From the NCBI GenBank assembly GCA_964006375.1, contig OZ023262.1:53208917-53272916 (forward strand): a stretch of 64,000 nucleotides of DNA, in the 5' to 3' direction. The translations under genes were made by a program, and so were the position numbers. This DNA comes from Tillus elongatus (Eukaryota; Arthropoda; Insecta; Coleoptera; Cleridae). Below, piece by piece: positions 1-9,500 of the stretch; position 1 is the stretch's first letter, and the number at the start of each line of letters is the position of its first letter. The notes below the pieces were generated by a model. The model searched no databases. It was not told the DNA's origin and saw nothing but the letters and a program-made list of their open reading frames with translations.

Positions 1-249
1 TAATTGGTGAGATTGACTGTTAACTGGCATTCTGAAAGAAATGAGCCTGTCACTTATTGGTGACGAGCTGTGGTTTTTACATTTTGGGGTGACGAAGCAC
101 CGTCGATAAGTAGCATATAAATTTCCTAAGTACTAAAAGTTTTAAAATTTCCACCACCAAGAACTATTAGTTGATGAGAATGTATGAGAACATTCACCAA
201 GACAATATTCTGCTCACAAAAATATTACTCGCCAATGAAGTGCATTTCT

Positions 250-765
250 TTTATCTATGAGGAGCTTAACTCCCAAAACTGCTGATACCGAAGCAAACAG
301 AGTTTACATCATTTTCATCAAACCAGAACACAGCGATCTCAGAAAGTAAACGTTTCTGGTGGACTGATCAATGATCGTACTGTGACCCAATCTTTCTAAA
401 TGGACATTTAATGGGACAAAAACTTTGAAAACTGCTTCAAGAGAGAGTACTTAGCTCTAAATGAAATAAAAATCAATCAATCTTGACGAAGTCTGGCACC
501 AGATTTATGGTGCACAAAATGCTAGAACCTTTTTATATTATTTGTTTCAAATTGAGTGATAGGTCGTACCATGAGAATACCATCCGAATCTAGCACCTAC
601 AGACTAATTTTTTGGGGTTACCTAAAATCAATTGTATTTAACGATTTCTAAAGATCAAGGAGCAGCTGCCAATAGAATTATTAGTGTTGCAGTAGAGAAG
701 ATATCTTCAGAATACAACACAAATGGTTTTTACAGTCGATTAGAATATTGCATTGGTATAAACAG
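250..765 (+). pseudogene. Decayed IS630/Tc1/mariner-type (DDE) transposase remnant
   Basis: A heavily mutated transposase C-terminal half can be followed across frames. The best landmark is near 618-650, where one frame reads FWGYLKSIVF, the tryptophan-glycine-tyrosine block that normally precedes the last catalytic acidic residue in this superfamily. An upstream segment near 320-400 (HSDLRKVNVSGG, then TVTQSF) sits where the family has its PLKVTVWCA-like strand. Many stops and frameshifts are present and no TIR was located. Family assignment rests on motif spacing only. Confidence 0.5.
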
Positions 766-789
766 ACCGCATAGCAGAGTTTGTGGGGT

Positions 790-955
790 AAGTAACCAGT
801 AGAGTTCGGACTATTCAGACAGTCTGTTTTTTCACTCGACTGTGGAATAACCGGCTTCTGATGAGTGATGTCCTTTGTCTATATGTGTGTGAGGTCCCTT
901 TGCACAAGACTTCAGAGTGCCAAGTTGTCTACTGTTGTGTCATTATAAAAATGAG
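790..955 (+). repeat. SINE-like repeat, copy 1
   Basis: This stretch matches 44224-44410 over most of its length; both contain blocks such as cggcttctgatgagtgatg and gtcctttgt, and a shared ending around gtctactg. The 44-kb copy begins with a B-box-like ggattcgagtccc, which suggests a tRNA-derived head. Here the head is largely lost. No target duplication was found. Confidence 0.5.
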
Positions 956-1935
956 CTCTTTTTGAAAATTTCTTGCATTAAAAATTTCATTTCTGCTGCC
1001 TAATCTTGTTAGTTTAGTTTTATTGCTCATATTAATCGTATGGAGACTAGTTTATTGTAAATTAGGATCGATAAATAGGTACATTACCTATTATACCAAC
1101 AAATTATGTATGTTGCATTTTAATATAGACTTTGATACATTGAAGCCTTTATTTCTATGGAAATCATCCATACGGTGCAAGATAAAATAAATTCACAATA
1201 TAAACACTAAAAAAAATTTAAAGTACAACAGAAGAAAATGCTACAATGGTATAGATAAAATTCGGTACACCGATATTATCATAGTTTTATGATATATACT
1301 AGTCAATACAAAATTAGTATAATAAAATTTCAAACTATAACCAATAAGACTTAATAAATTAACGAATAAACGAATAATAGAATGAGGAAAAAACAGATGA
1401 CAGTTGGTCCAAACAATGTACTGAAATTTACAATATAGTAGATGATTTACATTTCCTTCGACCTTATAAATGATGGCCATCTCAACTTCTAATACCCTGT
1501 ACGACAATAATTCTGAAATGCAAGTTGTGCGTATGCATATATGTATGTGTTTGCATTCAATAATAGTTATGATAAGTGTATTTATTTCCAACCTCTTAAT
1601 TTTTCGAGAAATTGACAAGATCGTGTAATAGCAAAAGTCATTACTACTCCTAAAATTCTATTACTGTATTAACATTACTTCTTAAAAGTCTCAAGTATTA
1701 AAACTTAAAAGTAGATTACTCTCTAAAGCTATGTCTATACATCAAAACAGTTTTTTTACTTATACACTGTAATCTATAGTAATTTTTATGATTTTCAAAA
1801 TACAAGGGAAGACTAAAATGAAATCTACCCAGCCATAAACATTGTTTACTGTCAACTTTTTAACAAATCTCTTAAGGTGTGTAAATCAATTCTTTTTTTG
1901 TGTTTTTTTTTCTGAAGCTGTAAACATGCGAAAAT
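956..1935. other. AT-rich stretch without recognisable gene
   Basis: Reading frames here are AT-rich and low in complexity, including one of 125 codons on the minus strand (1618-1241), and match no family I know. No TIRs or tandem repeats were seen. Confidence 0.5.
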
Positions 1936-2330
1936 GAGTGATTTTAAACTAGAAGAAGAGCAATACAGTTTTTCATAAAAGAAAACAACCAGTCAAAAAA
2001 GTCCAAATAGCGCAAAGAATCCATTGGAGAGGACTCTAAAAGTACTGACTGTGGGCAAGAATCGAAGACAACATCACGAAAGTGTGTTACAGGATCGACG
2101 AATCAAAGTTTTCATGATCAGCCATGAAATAGTCATCTGCCAAGCATCAATGTCGACAATTTTGCATGAATATTTCGAAATAAATAAATTGCCAGATTGA
2201 TGGATTTAGAAAATCTTGAATGCTGAAGAAAAGTTGTGCAGGCAAATATGAGGGTGAATCAAATATAAACCGGAATATTTGGGAGTGGTATGATGTTTTT
2301 GAATAGAGTGTGTACCAAATGGAGAGGTCA
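1936..2330 (+). pseudogene. Mariner-type transposase N-terminal remnant
   Basis: Fragments in one frame near 2060-2200 (SVLQDRRIKVFMISHEIV, then STILHEYFEI) resemble the second helix-turn-helix of mariner transposases, which reads DRR-L-x-RMIADEL in live relatives. Stops break the rest. A terminal motif (acacctgtata) lies at about 2488-2498, so this is probably the debris of an element ending there. Confidence 0.4.
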
Positions 2331-2334
2331 CTAT

Positions 2335-2600
2335 TGCTAACTTCCTAATTTTTGAAGGTACAAAGTTTCTTAAATTAGCAAACTTATGTGCATTTTTCTG
2401 CTGATCTCGATTATGCAAACAAAAAACCAAGTACATGTCAAATTTCCGTAATATCTTGGAAAATGTATTTATTTTTTTTTCATCGGAACACCTGTATATC
2501 GTCATTTTATATGAAAGAAAATTGAATTCTATGAATATATTTTAAGCAACTACATATCCAAGAAACTTCAAATAAGTGAGTTATTCCAATTTATTACTTC
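2335..2600 (+). repeat. Left arm of a 6.4-kb-spaced inverted repeat
   Basis: This arm is the reverse complement of 8690-8958 at roughly 75-85 percent by eye. The similarity runs from element sequence across the terminal motif (acacctgtata) into flanking DNA up to about 2600, so it includes both an element end and its flank. The LOA retrotransposon starts 20 bp after the arm. Confidence 0.65.
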
Positions 2601-2606
2601 ATTACT

Positions 2607-2620
2607 AACATGACTTGCAA
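2607..2620 (+). repeat. Target-site duplication, left copy, of the LOA element
   Basis: The 14-mer aacatgacttgcaa is repeated exactly at 7786-7799, directly after the poly(A) tail. This fixes the insertion boundaries and marks target-primed reverse transcription. Confidence 0.93.
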
Positions 2621-2902
2621 TGAAGCTTTCCCCAAGACCGTCATGCGCGGTAAAAATCCGCATCCTGCACGAGGTGACCCTGCTAATAACTAAACATGAC
2701 GGATCTAGACAAGGAGGTCGAACTAAACTCCCCCAATCTACGGTGTCACGTGACCCGTGCCTATGGATGGATGGCACCAGGGCGATAGTGTCGTGAACGG
2801 AACCTCTGGAGTACCAGGCAACCCTCCAGAGTAACCCGCCTTGCACCACACAGGGGGTTCTGATGGTGTGGACAGTATTTCCCCCATTCTCGTGGGAACA
2901 AC

Positions 2903-4060
2903 ATGAAGATTATAAATACATATAAAACCAAAACCAATGAGGCTCGAGGAGTGGCTCCGGCTACAGACTTGAGCCTTGAGTCTATCCCGGAAACGGAGAC
3001 GAGCCAGGGTGCGGCAGCGGACTCTGGAGGTCCCACGACCGGCGTAGATACGGGGGATCAGGGGGTAGCTTCGGCCAGAGACCTGTCCCCGACACCCAAG
3101 CTGGAGGCTGGGTCCCACCGGAGGGCGGCGAGCTCCGCGGACTCCGGGGGCCCCTCCACCAGTGAGGACTCTACTGTTAGAGTAGAGGGACTGCCCCGGC
3201 AGTCCAAGCGTCTTTCCGGGGCGCAAAGAAAGAAGCTCCGGAGGGCGCAAAAAATGGCGGCCGGGACCTGGACGGTCGAGAAACCTGTAAAGGCGCAAGA
3301 GGGGAGTGCGGGTCAGAAGAGGACGCGCTCGAACTCTAGCACGCCCACTACAGACAGACGTTCCAAAAGGGCCAGGGTGCCTGTAAAGGCGCAAGAGGAG
3401 AGTGCGAGTCGGAAGACGCCGCGCTCTGGCTCTAGCACGCCTACTACAGACAGACCTCCCAAAGGAACTAAGGCCGGAACACCGGCGCAGACTGGCTCTT
3501 ACAGGGAGGCTGCGGAGGGCCTCGGGATGGCGGTGATTGACAGACGCCATCCTGAGGTCACGCTAGACCAGGGGAAGGCGGACCTGATCCAGGCTGCGGT
3601 GGTAGCTGCAGTGGACTCTCTTCAGGAAGGGGAGAGCCCGCCTCAGTTCCACCGGACGCGCCTGACGGGGGGCATCCTCTGGATAACCTGTGCCGGCCCG
3701 CAGTCGCGGGACTGGCTGCGGAAAACGATCGGGGGCCTCGGTCAGATTTGGGAGGGGGCGGACTTGACAGCCGTCGAGCCCAAGGAACTCCCAAAGAGAC
3801 GCAAGGTCCTCGTACGGATCCCTGACACCGTCCCGCAGGAGACGGTGATCAGCAGACTTAAGATCCAGAACCCTGAACTGGGGACGCAACACTGGTCGGT
3901 TCTAAGCAGGAAGGCAGAGGAGAAAGGACAGACGCTCGCCTTCTCGATCGACCCGACATCTTACAGAGCCCTTGAAGGAACCTCCTTCAAGGCATTCTGG
4001 GGCATGGGAAGGGTTAGCTTCCGCCCACTGGGGAAGCAATTAAGGGTTAATGGGACTTAG
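2903..4060 (+). CDS. LOA-like ORF1 (Gag-like, DUF4780-type)
   Basis: The 385-residue product is likely the RNA-binding, RNP-forming protein of the element. Residues 1-200 are low complexity and rich in Ser, Thr, Pro, Lys and Arg, with two near-identical repeats around residues 130-190 (PVKAQE, then SSTPTTDR). From about residue 200 to the end is a folded region that starts SYREAAEGLGMAVIDRRHP and includes RDWLRKTIGGL and WEGADL, the pattern I associate with DUF4780 of arthropod retrotransposon ORF1s. No CCHC knuckles are visible. The stop overlaps the ORF2 start by 11 nt in another frame, suggesting reinitiation or frameshift-coupled translation. An internal Met could be the real start. Confidence 0.88.
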   Translation: MKIINTYKTKTNEARGVAPATDLSLESIPETETSQGAAADSGGPTTGVDTGDQGVASARDLSPTPKLEAGSHRRAASSADSGGPSTSEDSTVRVEGLPRQSKRLSGAQRKKLRRAQKMAAGTWTVEKPVKAQEGSAGQKRTRSNSSTPTTDRRSKRARVPVKAQEESASRKTPRSGSSTPTTDRPPKGTKAGTPAQTGSYREAAEGLGMAVIDRRHPEVTLDQGKADLIQAAVVAAVDSLQEGESPPQFHRTRLTGGILWITCAGPQSRDWLRKTIGGLGQIWEGADLTAVEPKELPKRRKVLVRIPDTVPQETVISRLKIQNPELGTQHWSVLSRKAEEKGQTLAFSIDPTSYRALEGTSFKAFWGMGRVSFRPLGKQLRVNGT

Positions 4061-6668
4061 GTTCCTTCAGGTCAACCTCCAACACAGTAGGGCAGCCACG
4101 GCCGGACTACTAATGGCTCTGAGGAACACGGATGTGGCCCTCATCCAGGAACCGTACTCCTACAAAGGAGAGATCAAGGGACTCGGCGGAGCTAATGGAA
4201 AGCTCATCTACAGCAGGTCCAGCGAGAATCCGAGGGCCTGCATTTTTGTCAGGGAAGGGATAGAGTTTCTCCCTCTAATGAATTTCTGTTCCAGGGACCT
4301 GGCAACGATCAAAATCCGATGTGGAGGAGCGGATGGGCTGAGGGACATTACTGTCGCGTCAGCCTATCTGCCAGGGGACAGCACGGACCCTCCTCCACCC
4401 AACGAATTGGAGCAGCTGATGGTGGGTAGCAGAGCAGGTGGATGGCAGACCATCATCGGCATGGATGCGAATGCGCACCATGAGTTGTGGGGTAGCTCGG
4501 ACACAAACTCTAGGGGTGAGGCACTTTTACAATTCTTTATGAAATTTAATTTAGACATATTGAATAGAGGTAATAAACCGACATTCGTCACAACACGGCG
4601 TGAGGAAGTTTTAGACCTAACAGTTTCCACCCAGTTTCTGGGTGACTTTGTTAAAAGCTGGGCTGTGTCTGGGGAAGTGAGTAGCTCAGACCACAGATAC
4701 ATCCGGTTTGAAATCGCCAAAGTCGAAAGAGAAACGGTATGGTACCGGGACCCCCGCAAGGCGGACTGGGAAGCCTACAGGGCAGACCTAGCTGTGGAAC
4801 TGCGGGGGGTTGAGAGGGCCATAAGGGATTCAATAGACCTCGAGATTGCAGCAGTCCAATTGCGAGACGCAATTACCTCGGCCTATAACGCCAACTGCCC
4901 CCTGAAAATGAGGGTGTCCACCAGGAACGTCCCATGGTGGAACGAGGACCTCAGGCAAAGGAGGACGCAGGTTCGTAAGCTGTTTAACGCGGCCAAAAGG
5001 TCGGGAGCATGGGATGAATATAGACAGGCCCTATCGACCTATAACAAAAGACTGAGGGACGCCAAGAAGGAGTCGTGGAGGAGACACTGCGAAGAAGTGG
5101 AAAACACGTCCGAGAGTGCTCGACTACACAAGATCCTGTCTAAGGGCCCTCAGACTAACATAGGCTCCCTTAGAACACCCACGGGAGGCTTTACAAGCTC
5201 GGGGGAGGAAACTATGGAAATTTTACTCCAGACGCACTTCCCCGGCTGTAACATAATAAACCAATCACCTCCGGACTGGGAACACTCAGAAATAGAGGCG
5301 CCTTATAGGCGGGCATCTAGAGTAGACTGGACAGTCGCTAAAGAGGTGGTTACCTGGAGCAAAATCAGATGGGCCATTAACAGCTTTAAGCCATACAAAT
5401 CGCCGGGATTTGATGGAATAATGCCCATCATGCTCCAACAGGGGATAGATATACTGGCGCCGGTGCTTACCCTCATTATGAGGGCCAGCCTGGCTCTGGG
5501 GTACATTCCGAGGGCATGGAGACTGGCCAGGGTTGTATTTATTCCTAAACCTGGGCGTCCAACAGACCAGGCAAAGTCCCTGAGGCCAATAAGTCTCATG
5601 TCCTTCTTGCTGAAAACAGTGGAAAAACTGCTCGACCGGCACATTAGGGGCGGTGTACTGGAAGCATATCCTCTACACTGCGGACAATATGCATACAGAG
5701 CAGGATTCTCAACAGAAACAGCACTGCACCAACTGGTGCTGAAACTGGAGAATACGCTGGAGAACAAGGAGGTGGCGCTGGGGGCCTTCCTAGACATAGA
5801 GGGGGCCTTTAGCAACACCTCGTTCGGATCGGTTCTGGCAGCTGCCCGGGAGCGTGGAATAGAGGAGACCTGCTGCAGGTGGATCGGTTCCATGCTCAGG
5901 GACAGGGCGGTGTTCACCTCACTCGCGGGAGGGACTCTGCTGGCGGGGGTCGCGGCGGGGTGTCCGCAGGGGAGCGTTCTGTCTCCCTTGCTCTGGTGTC
6001 TAGTCGTGGACGGCCTGCTGGGGAGGCTCTCGGGAGGGGGGTATGAGGTACAGGGCTATGCGGACGACATTGTCATCATAGTCCGAGGAAAGGTCACACA
6101 GGCAGTGTGGGAGCGTATGCAGACTGCACTGAAAGTGGTGGAAGGGTGGACGGTTGATCAAGGGCTCGGGGTGAGCCCCGAGAAAGCAACCGTCGTGCCG
6201 TTTACGAGGAGGAGGAAGTGTGAAAGCCACAGAACTCTCACTCTATACGGTAGGAGCGTTCCAATGGCCAGGGAGGTAAAATATCTTGGGGTCGTATTGG
6301 ACTCTAAGCTAACCTGGAATGGTCACATTGGAAAAATACTGCGTAAGGCAGTCATGACCTTAGCCGTCACTAGGCGGCTATATGGAAAAACGTGGGGACT
6401 AAGACCTAGTATGGCCCACTGGCTGTACACAAGGGTGGTCAGACCATCGTTAACATATGCGGCACTGGTCTGGTGGCCTAAGGTGACACAATCCAGTGCC
6501 AAACAAAAACTAGGCAAGATCCAAAGGATGGCTTGCCTAGGCATCACAGGGGCCATGTCTTCAACCCCAACAGCCGCCATGGAGGTGTTGCTGGATCTAC
6601 CCCCCCTACACTTCGTTATTATGGGAGAGGCCAGGCTAGGACTATACAGACTAGCCTGCAATGGTTGA
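4050..6668 (+). CDS. LOA-like ORF2, endonuclease and reverse transcriptase part
   Basis: This 872-residue reading frame carries the enzymes for target-primed reverse transcription. The N-terminus is an apurinic-like endonuclease: QVNLQHSR near residue 7, IQEPY near 35, GMDANAHHELWGS near 137, and SSSDHRYI near 212. The reverse transcriptase follows from about residue 450: the first catalytic aspartate in FLDIEGAF (~577), GCPQGSVLSPLLW (~638) and the YADDIVII box (~670). The frame stops at TGA 6666-6668, but the same frame stays open into RNase H, so this is one ORF2 with a single nonsense codon. Natural readthrough or a sequencing error are alternatives. Confidence 0.93.
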   Translation: MGLRFLQVNLQHSRAATAGLLMALRNTDVALIQEPYSYKGEIKGLGGANGKLIYSRSSENPRACIFVREGIEFLPLMNFCSRDLATIKIRCGGADGLRDITVASAYLPGDSTDPPPPNELEQLMVGSRAGGWQTIIGMDANAHHELWGSSDTNSRGEALLQFFMKFNLDILNRGNKPTFVTTRREEVLDLTVSTQFLGDFVKSWAVSGEVSSSDHRYIRFEIAKVERETVWYRDPRKADWEAYRADLAVELRGVERAIRDSIDLEIAAVQLRDAITSAYNANCPLKMRVSTRNVPWWNEDLRQRRTQVRKLFNAAKRSGAWDEYRQALSTYNKRLRDAKKESWRRHCEEVENTSESARLHKILSKGPQTNIGSLRTPTGGFTSSGEETMEILLQTHFPGCNIINQSPPDWEHSEIEAPYRRASRVDWTVAKEVVTWSKIRWAINSFKPYKSPGFDGIMPIMLQQGIDILAPVLTLIMRASLALGYIPRAWRLARVVFIPKPGRPTDQAKSLRPISLMSFLLKTVEKLLDRHIRGGVLEAYPLHCGQYAYRAGFSTETALHQLVLKLENTLENKEVALGAFLDIEGAFSNTSFGSVLAAARERGIEETCCRWIGSMLRDRAVFTSLAGGTLLAGVAAGCPQGSVLSPLLWCLVVDGLLGRLSGGGYEVQGYADDIVIIVRGKVTQAVWERMQTALKVVEGWTVDQGLGVSPEKATVVPFTRRRKCESHRTLTLYGRSVPMAREVKYLGVVLDSKLTWNGHIGKILRKAVMTLAVTRRLYGKTWGLRPSMAHWLYTRVVRPSLTYAALVWWPKVTQSSAKQKLGKIQRMACLGITGAMSSTPTAAMEVLLDLPPLHFVIMGEARLGLYRLACNG

Positions 6669-7694
6669 CTGAAGATCAACCCAGGCTTCAGGGGCCACTG
6701 CAAAATTCAGGAGATCGTGAAGGAACCCATGCTTGAAATGAGGTCAGACTTCGCGAGCCCGCGAATGTGCAGGGAAAACAACTTCACAGTGGAAATCCCT
6801 GATCGCGGGGCATGGCGGGAGGAGACACCGGGCATACCACGGGACGCGCTCGTCTGGTTCACGGACGGATCTGGCGGGGAGCGTGGGACGGGGGCAGGTG
6901 TTTACTCGGAAGGACCGAGGGTAAGTCACAGTATTTCCCTCGGAGCCCATGCAACGGTGTTTCAGGCCGAGATGTACGCCATCCTGCACTGTGTGCGGGA
7001 GAACAAGAGGAGGGGCTACACCAACAAGCGGATCCTCATAGCCACAGACAGCCAGGCAGCCCTTAAGGCACTAAGTAGCCCACGGGTAAATTCCTGGCTG
7101 GTGAGTGAGTGCCGAGACGAGACGAGCGACCTGGCTGGGCAGAATGAGGTGACCCTCATCTGGGTGCCGGGTCACTCGGGGGTCAAAGGCAATGAAGAAG
7201 CTGACAGTCTCGCAAAGAGGGGGTCAGCAGAACCATTTATGGGACCAGAACCGGCTCTGGGCGTGTCAAAGAGCACTGCCAGGGGAGCCATTAAGTCCTG
7301 GGTCAGAAACCAACACAAGGTGTACTGGGCGGACTGTCCAGGGCTCAGACATGGGAAGTCAATAATTGACGGACCCAGTTCAAAGAGAGCTGTGGAGCTG
7401 CTAAACCTTAGCAGAGGACAGCTCAGAAACACAACAGGTCTCTTGACGGGACACATGGCCGTCAAGAAACACCTACATAAAATGGGGCGGTTCGAAGGGG
7501 ACCTCGCATGCAGACTCTGCGGCGAGGGGGAGGAATCAGCCCAGCACATCTTGTGCGAGTGTATAGCTCTGGACCGGAAAAGACAACTGATCTACGGTCA
7601 CTCTAGACCGGAGACAGAGCAATATAAAACTTCACCCTACCAATCGCTGTGCAGACTAGTTCAAGGCACAGTGATTTTGGAATGGGTGGAGTAA
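6669..7694 (+). CDS. LOA-like ORF2, RNase H and C-terminal zinc motif
   Basis: This segment continues in the same frame after the TGA; the first ATG after it is at 6729 and a non-ATG initiation is not supported. RNase H motifs are complete: WFTDGSGG (first Asp), VFQAEMYAIL (Glu), IATDSQAALKAL (Asp), and VPGHSGVKGNEEADSLAKRG (His and final Asp). A CCHC-like motif, CRLCGEGEESAQHILCEC, follows, as in other RNase H-bearing non-LTR elements. It would remove RNA from the RNA-DNA hybrid. It ends about 75 bp before the poly(A) tail. Confidence 0.92.
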   Translation: MKINPGFRGHCKIQEIVKEPMLEMRSDFASPRMCRENNFTVEIPDRGAWREETPGIPRDALVWFTDGSGGERGTGAGVYSEGPRVSHSISLGAHATVFQAEMYAILHCVRENKRRGYTNKRILIATDSQAALKALSSPRVNSWLVSECRDETSDLAGQNEVTLIWVPGHSGVKGNEEADSLAKRGSAEPFMGPEPALGVSKSTARGAIKSWVRNQHKVYWADCPGLRHGKSIIDGPSSKRAVELLNLSRGQLRNTTGLLTGHMAVKKHLHKMGRFEGDLACRLCGEGEESAQHILCECIALDRKRQLIYGHSRPETEQYKTSPYQSLCRLVQGTVILEWVE

Positions 7695-7785
7695 GACTAG
7701 GGGTATGCACAATCAACCAAGGGTTGCGGTGCTATCGGGGCGGCAAGGCCGCGGACGAGCCCTGAGGGAAAAAAAAAAAAAAAAA

Positions 7786-7799
7786 AACATGACTTGCAA
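7786..7799 (+). repeat. Target-site duplication, right copy, of the LOA element
   Basis: Exact match to 2607-2620 immediately after the poly(A) tail. The first two A residues are shared with the tail, so the boundary is ambiguous by two bases. Confidence 0.92.
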
Positions 7800-7869
7800 A
7801 AAAAAAAACATATCAAGCGAAAAATTGGAGAGAAATATTAAAAGGTTTTTAAATCATATAATATTATTA

Positions 7870-8400
7870 CATTAGATGCTCATAAACATTCCCGTTTTTT
7901 CCATACATTTGATCGCCCTTTTCATAACTGATTTTGTAGCTTTCGCTATGTTCCTGAGCTGATTTTTCCTTACTTTAATGTTTATGCAATTAGTCAAATC
8001 ATCAACATTATCATATATATCTTTTAGACTTCTTTAAGTATCCCCAGAAGAAGAAATCTAGAGGCGTCAAGTCCAGCGAGCGTGGTCGCCACTGCACTGG
8101 TCCATTGGTTCCTAACCATCTATTTCCAAACATCACGGATCCAGGATGTAATGTTTGCACCGACCTATATTTGAACGGTACGAATTTATGTTATATTGCC
8201 GGTTCTCTAATTGAATTATTCAGGTGTGCTTGAAAGTAAGCCGATACATTTATTTCTGTGATCTCACTTGAAATAAAATCATTCTAGCTTGAATGTTTTG
8301 CAAATGTGTTTTCATTGCTCCTTAGTTTGCAATATGTTATCAGAAAGTACCTGCTATCTGGCTGTTGACGGTTAGGACAATGTACATAATATTGTTGTGA
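7870..8400 (-). pseudogene. IS630/Tc1/mariner transposase C-terminal remnant
   Basis: Read on the minus strand, pieces such as WTGPVQWRP, then LDTSRFLLLGYLK in mixed frames, and KVRKNQLRNIAKATKSVMKRAIKCM resemble the end of DDE transposases: the proline-rich PxDFFLWGYLK block followed by an arginine-rich tail. Frameshifts and stops interrupt it. No TIR was identified at either side. Confidence 0.5.
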
Positions 8401-8611
8401 CGCTCTATTTGATTTTTTTTTTACATATTAAATAAACTTCCAACATATTACACTTTTTTAAATGAGTGAAGCGCATTTTTATAAATTCTGTCATATACGA
8501 GAATGATGCAAGGGAATTTGAGTTCTTTGTCAAACAAATTTTGTCTCAGTACTAACTTGCTCAAATACCTCTGTTGATGTTAATTTATTACAGTTTGTAC
8601 TGAAAAAGTGA

Positions 8612-8690
8612 AAGGGAAACCCTGGGACCGAACCCAGTACCCTTCGGTTCAGAGACACACGTTCTTACCCCGGATGACCAAGGTGCCTTA
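8612..8690 (-). repeat. tRNA-like / SINE head fragment
   Basis: On the minus strand this has an A-box-like ttggtcatccgggg and a B-box-like gggttcggtccc about 45 nt apart, as in tRNA genes and tRNA-derived SINEs. The acceptor and anticodon stems do not pair well, so a functional tRNA is unlikely. Confidence 0.4.
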
Positions 8691-8958
8691 AATACAAAGT
8701 ATAAAAATTGAAATATCTCACTTATTTGAAGTTTCTTGGCTATGTAGTAGCTTGAATTTTTTTTAGAATTTAATTTTCTTTCCTATACAATGACAATATA
8801 CAGGGTGTTTCATAAAAAATACACTTTCCAGGATATTACGGAAATTGGACATTCAATTGTTTTATTTGTTGCTTGCATAATCGAGATCAGCGGAAAAATG
8901 CTTGCTAATTTAACCCACTTTGTAGCTCCAAAAATAAGGAAGTTAGCAATAGTGCCGA
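8690..8958 (-). repeat. Right arm of the inverted repeat paired with 2335-2600
   Basis: Reverse complement of the left arm. It contains the terminal motif acagggtgtttcat at about 8800 and the flank beyond it, so the duplicated unit crosses an element boundary. Confidence 0.65.
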
Positions 8959-9200
8959 CTTCATTTAGATTAGACTGTATATTGGGTGGGAATCTAAAGA
9001 GGAAGTGATTCCATCGACGCGGCTCGCTAAGGCTGATTAACTGTAAGTAGCATATCGTCTGCACAAGTGGTACACACGTCAGTTCAGCAACGCATTAATA
9101 TTAAATTTTTGTCGCAGGAGGGCGTAAAACCCACGGAAATTTTACGTCGATTGACTGCTCACAGTTTGGCGCAAAACCCTTTAAAATTCCCAAGTCGATG
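8799..9200 (+). pseudogene. Mariner-like element start with transposase N-terminus
   Basis: A TIR-like start (acagggtgtttcat) is followed by a short frame near 9090-9190 reading INIKFLSQEGVKPTEILRRL, the first helix-turn-helix of a mariner-type transposase. Coding sequence is lost after about 9190, where a SINE-like repeat starts. Confidence 0.5.
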
Positions 9201-9500
9201 ACTGGCATAACAAATTTTCAAGTCTCAAGTGTCGTGGGTTCAATTCCCAGCAAAAGCGTCAAATTATTTTTTAGTACATACTGTAAATTAACCCAAATCG
9301 AGGTTGTGACATTGTGTCCGACCAAGTTGAATGTTAGCACGTTCCGCCCGTCGGATTTTTCCCAATTTTGGGCACAGTAAAGATCTCTCCCTTCTTACAG
9401 AAAGGCAGGGATTCGGAAAATTTTGCAAAATTGCTCCCTCACGTCGGTAATTGGCCATAGTCGCAGGAATTTGCCGACGTTAAAGAAACAGAACACAAAT
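9190..9500 (+). repeat. tRNA-derived SINE
   Basis: A B-box-like gtgggttcaattccc occurs at about 9233. Downstream is a GC-richer body (cttcttacagaaaggcaggg, tcacgtcggtaattggcc) ending in gccgacgttaaagaaacaga and an A-rich tail. Insect tRNA-derived SINEs commonly end with a cgttaa motif and A-rich tail. The A box was not found clearly, and no target duplication was confirmed. Confidence 0.55.

Larger units (their letters stand above)
2621..7785 (+). mobile_element. Near-intact LOA-like non-LTR retrotransposon
   Basis: This full-length element has a 5' UTR of about 280 bp, ORF1 with a DUF4780-like region, ORF2 with endonuclease, reverse transcriptase and RNase H, a short 3' UTR (7695-7768) and a poly(A) tail of about 17-19. 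Exact 14-bp duplications flank it. It is visibly more GC-rich than its surroundings. Its ORF1 type together with an RNase H domain and the RT block FLDIEGAF points to the LOA/I group; the exact clade needs a tree. The only clear coding lesion is an in-frame TGA at 6666-6668. A copy at 14660-15121 differs by about one residue over 120 codons, so the family has moved recently. Confidence 0.93.

Noticed and set aside
1241..1618. A 125-codon minus frame as a gene
   Set aside because: AT-rich composition, no domain, no splice or poly(A) context; likely chance.
2738..3892. Long antisense frames opposite LOA ORF1, including one of 270 codons
   Set aside because: Shadows of the GC-rich ORF1; rich in Arg and Pro with no motif.
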